Of a DNA stretch of 5,605 nucleotides, positions 5,414 through 5,605 are shown one piece after another. Both the position numbers and the translations under genes were made by a program. Source of the stretch: 2-01-FULL-40-13 sp964433155 (lineage in GTDB: Bacteria > Patescibacteriota > Microgenomatia > UBA1406 > GWC2-37-13); the NCBI GenBank assembly GCA_964433155.1, contig CAYSQE010000021.1, positions 1-5,605 of the forward strand. Reading direction: 5' to 3'. Below the pieces are notes generated by a model, which was not told where the DNA came from, did not search any database, and was given only the letters and a program-made list of their open reading frames with translations. Each line of letters opens with the position of its first letter. Within the stretch, counting starts at the first letter, position 1.

Positions 5414-5440
5414 ACTAACTCTTGAAGAAAGTTTTGTCAA
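5412..5440 (-). promoter_or_regulatory. Promoter of the csoR-S23-copA operon
   Basis: On the minus strand a perfect -35 TTGACA (5440-5435) and a -10 TAGTAT (5417-5412, four of six to consensus) are spaced by exactly 17 bases. The predicted start near 5405 leaves a leader of about 46 bases containing the heptad array. The overlapping operator implies copper-inducible control of all three genes. I see no other promoter before the S23 gene or copA. Confidence 0.72.
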
Positions 5441-5450
5441 TAAGAAGAAT

Positions 5451-5605
5451 TTATCTGCGTGCAAGTTCAGAGCAAACGGCAAGTAGGATGCAGATTGTGG
5501 GGAAAATAATTGCTGATTCAATGGTCGTTTCCACCACTGTTCTTGCTAGATCTTGTCCAACTATGCCTAGCTCGGTTCTGTTTCTTGGAATTAAAATTTC
5601 CTCGG
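5451..5605 (-). CDS. C-terminal fragment of an unidentified membrane protein
   Basis: An open frame runs in from the right edge and ends at TAA (5453-5451), giving 50 residues. The visible part has a polar stretch with RNRTELGIVGQDL, then a hydrophobic segment ESAIIFPTICILLAV likely to cross the membrane, and a short basic end (ELARR). I do not recognise the family. It ends 10 bases before the -35 box of the copper operon, a sensible place for a gene end, which favours this frame over an open but less protein-like frame on the opposite strand. It could be a copper-related membrane protein, but nothing seen here shows that. Confidence 0.5.
   Translation of the reverse strand, partial: EEILIPRNRTELGIVGQDLARTVVETTIESAIIFPTICILLAVCSELARR

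Noticed and set aside
5489..5605. Plus-strand open frame starting ATG at 5489, preceded by AGTAGG
   Set aside because: The opposite strand reads as a more protein-like membrane C-terminus ending just before a promoter. The plus frame has an antisense-like composition. It cannot be fully excluded because the window ends.

Overview
The window (about 42% G+C by eye, tightly packed) looks like chromosomal sequence from a small-genome bacterium. My best guess is the Candidate Phyla Radiation (Patescibacteria, perhaps a Microgenomates-type lineage). This is inference. It rests on compact genes, no recognisable Shine-Dalgarno sequence before any of the five complete genes, an S23/four-helix-bundle gene placed inside an operon, and short repeats in the gene gaps. 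All three stop codons are used normally (TGA for three genes, TAA and TAG for one each), so this is not a lineage that reads TGA as glycine.

Left part (1-1018): a tandem 26-bp hairpin repeat lies just downstream of a minus-strand tRNA-His(GTG), which encodes its own G-1, C73 and CCA. A divergent promoter then drives a UlaG-like metallo-beta-lactamase-fold hydrolase (231-884). The -10 box is so close to the ATG that the transcript is probably leaderless or nearly so. The gap 885-1018 carries an imperfect inverted repeat.

Middle (1019-2382): a complete replicative DNA helicase, dnaB, runs rightward and meets the copper operon tail to tail. A small hairpin between them probably terminates the copper operon.

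Right part (2383-5440, minus strand): a copper-efflux operon in transcription order csoR, S23-type four-helix-bundle gene, copA. CsoR carries the Cys36/His61/Cys65 Cu(I) ligand set. Its likely operator (a C7 run and a GGG tract in a pseudo-palindrome) sits at the -10 box and start site of a good -35/-10 promoter. CopA is a full-length Cu(I) P1B-type ATPase. The expected logic is that CsoR represses the operon until Cu(I) binds, and CopA then exports copper.

The most unusual feature is a family of 7-nt tandem repeats (consensus AACTANN, or NNTAGTT on the other strand) at every gene boundary of this operon: before csoR, between csoR and the S23 gene, and, in the opposite orientation, across the S23 stop and copA start. 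The S23 gene is therefore bracketed by inverted repeats and looks like a small insertion unit inside an otherwise standard csoR-copA operon. A related but more degenerate inverted pair lies between the hydrolase and dnaB, with no gene inside. The last 155 bases hold the C-terminal end of an unidentified membrane protein gene.
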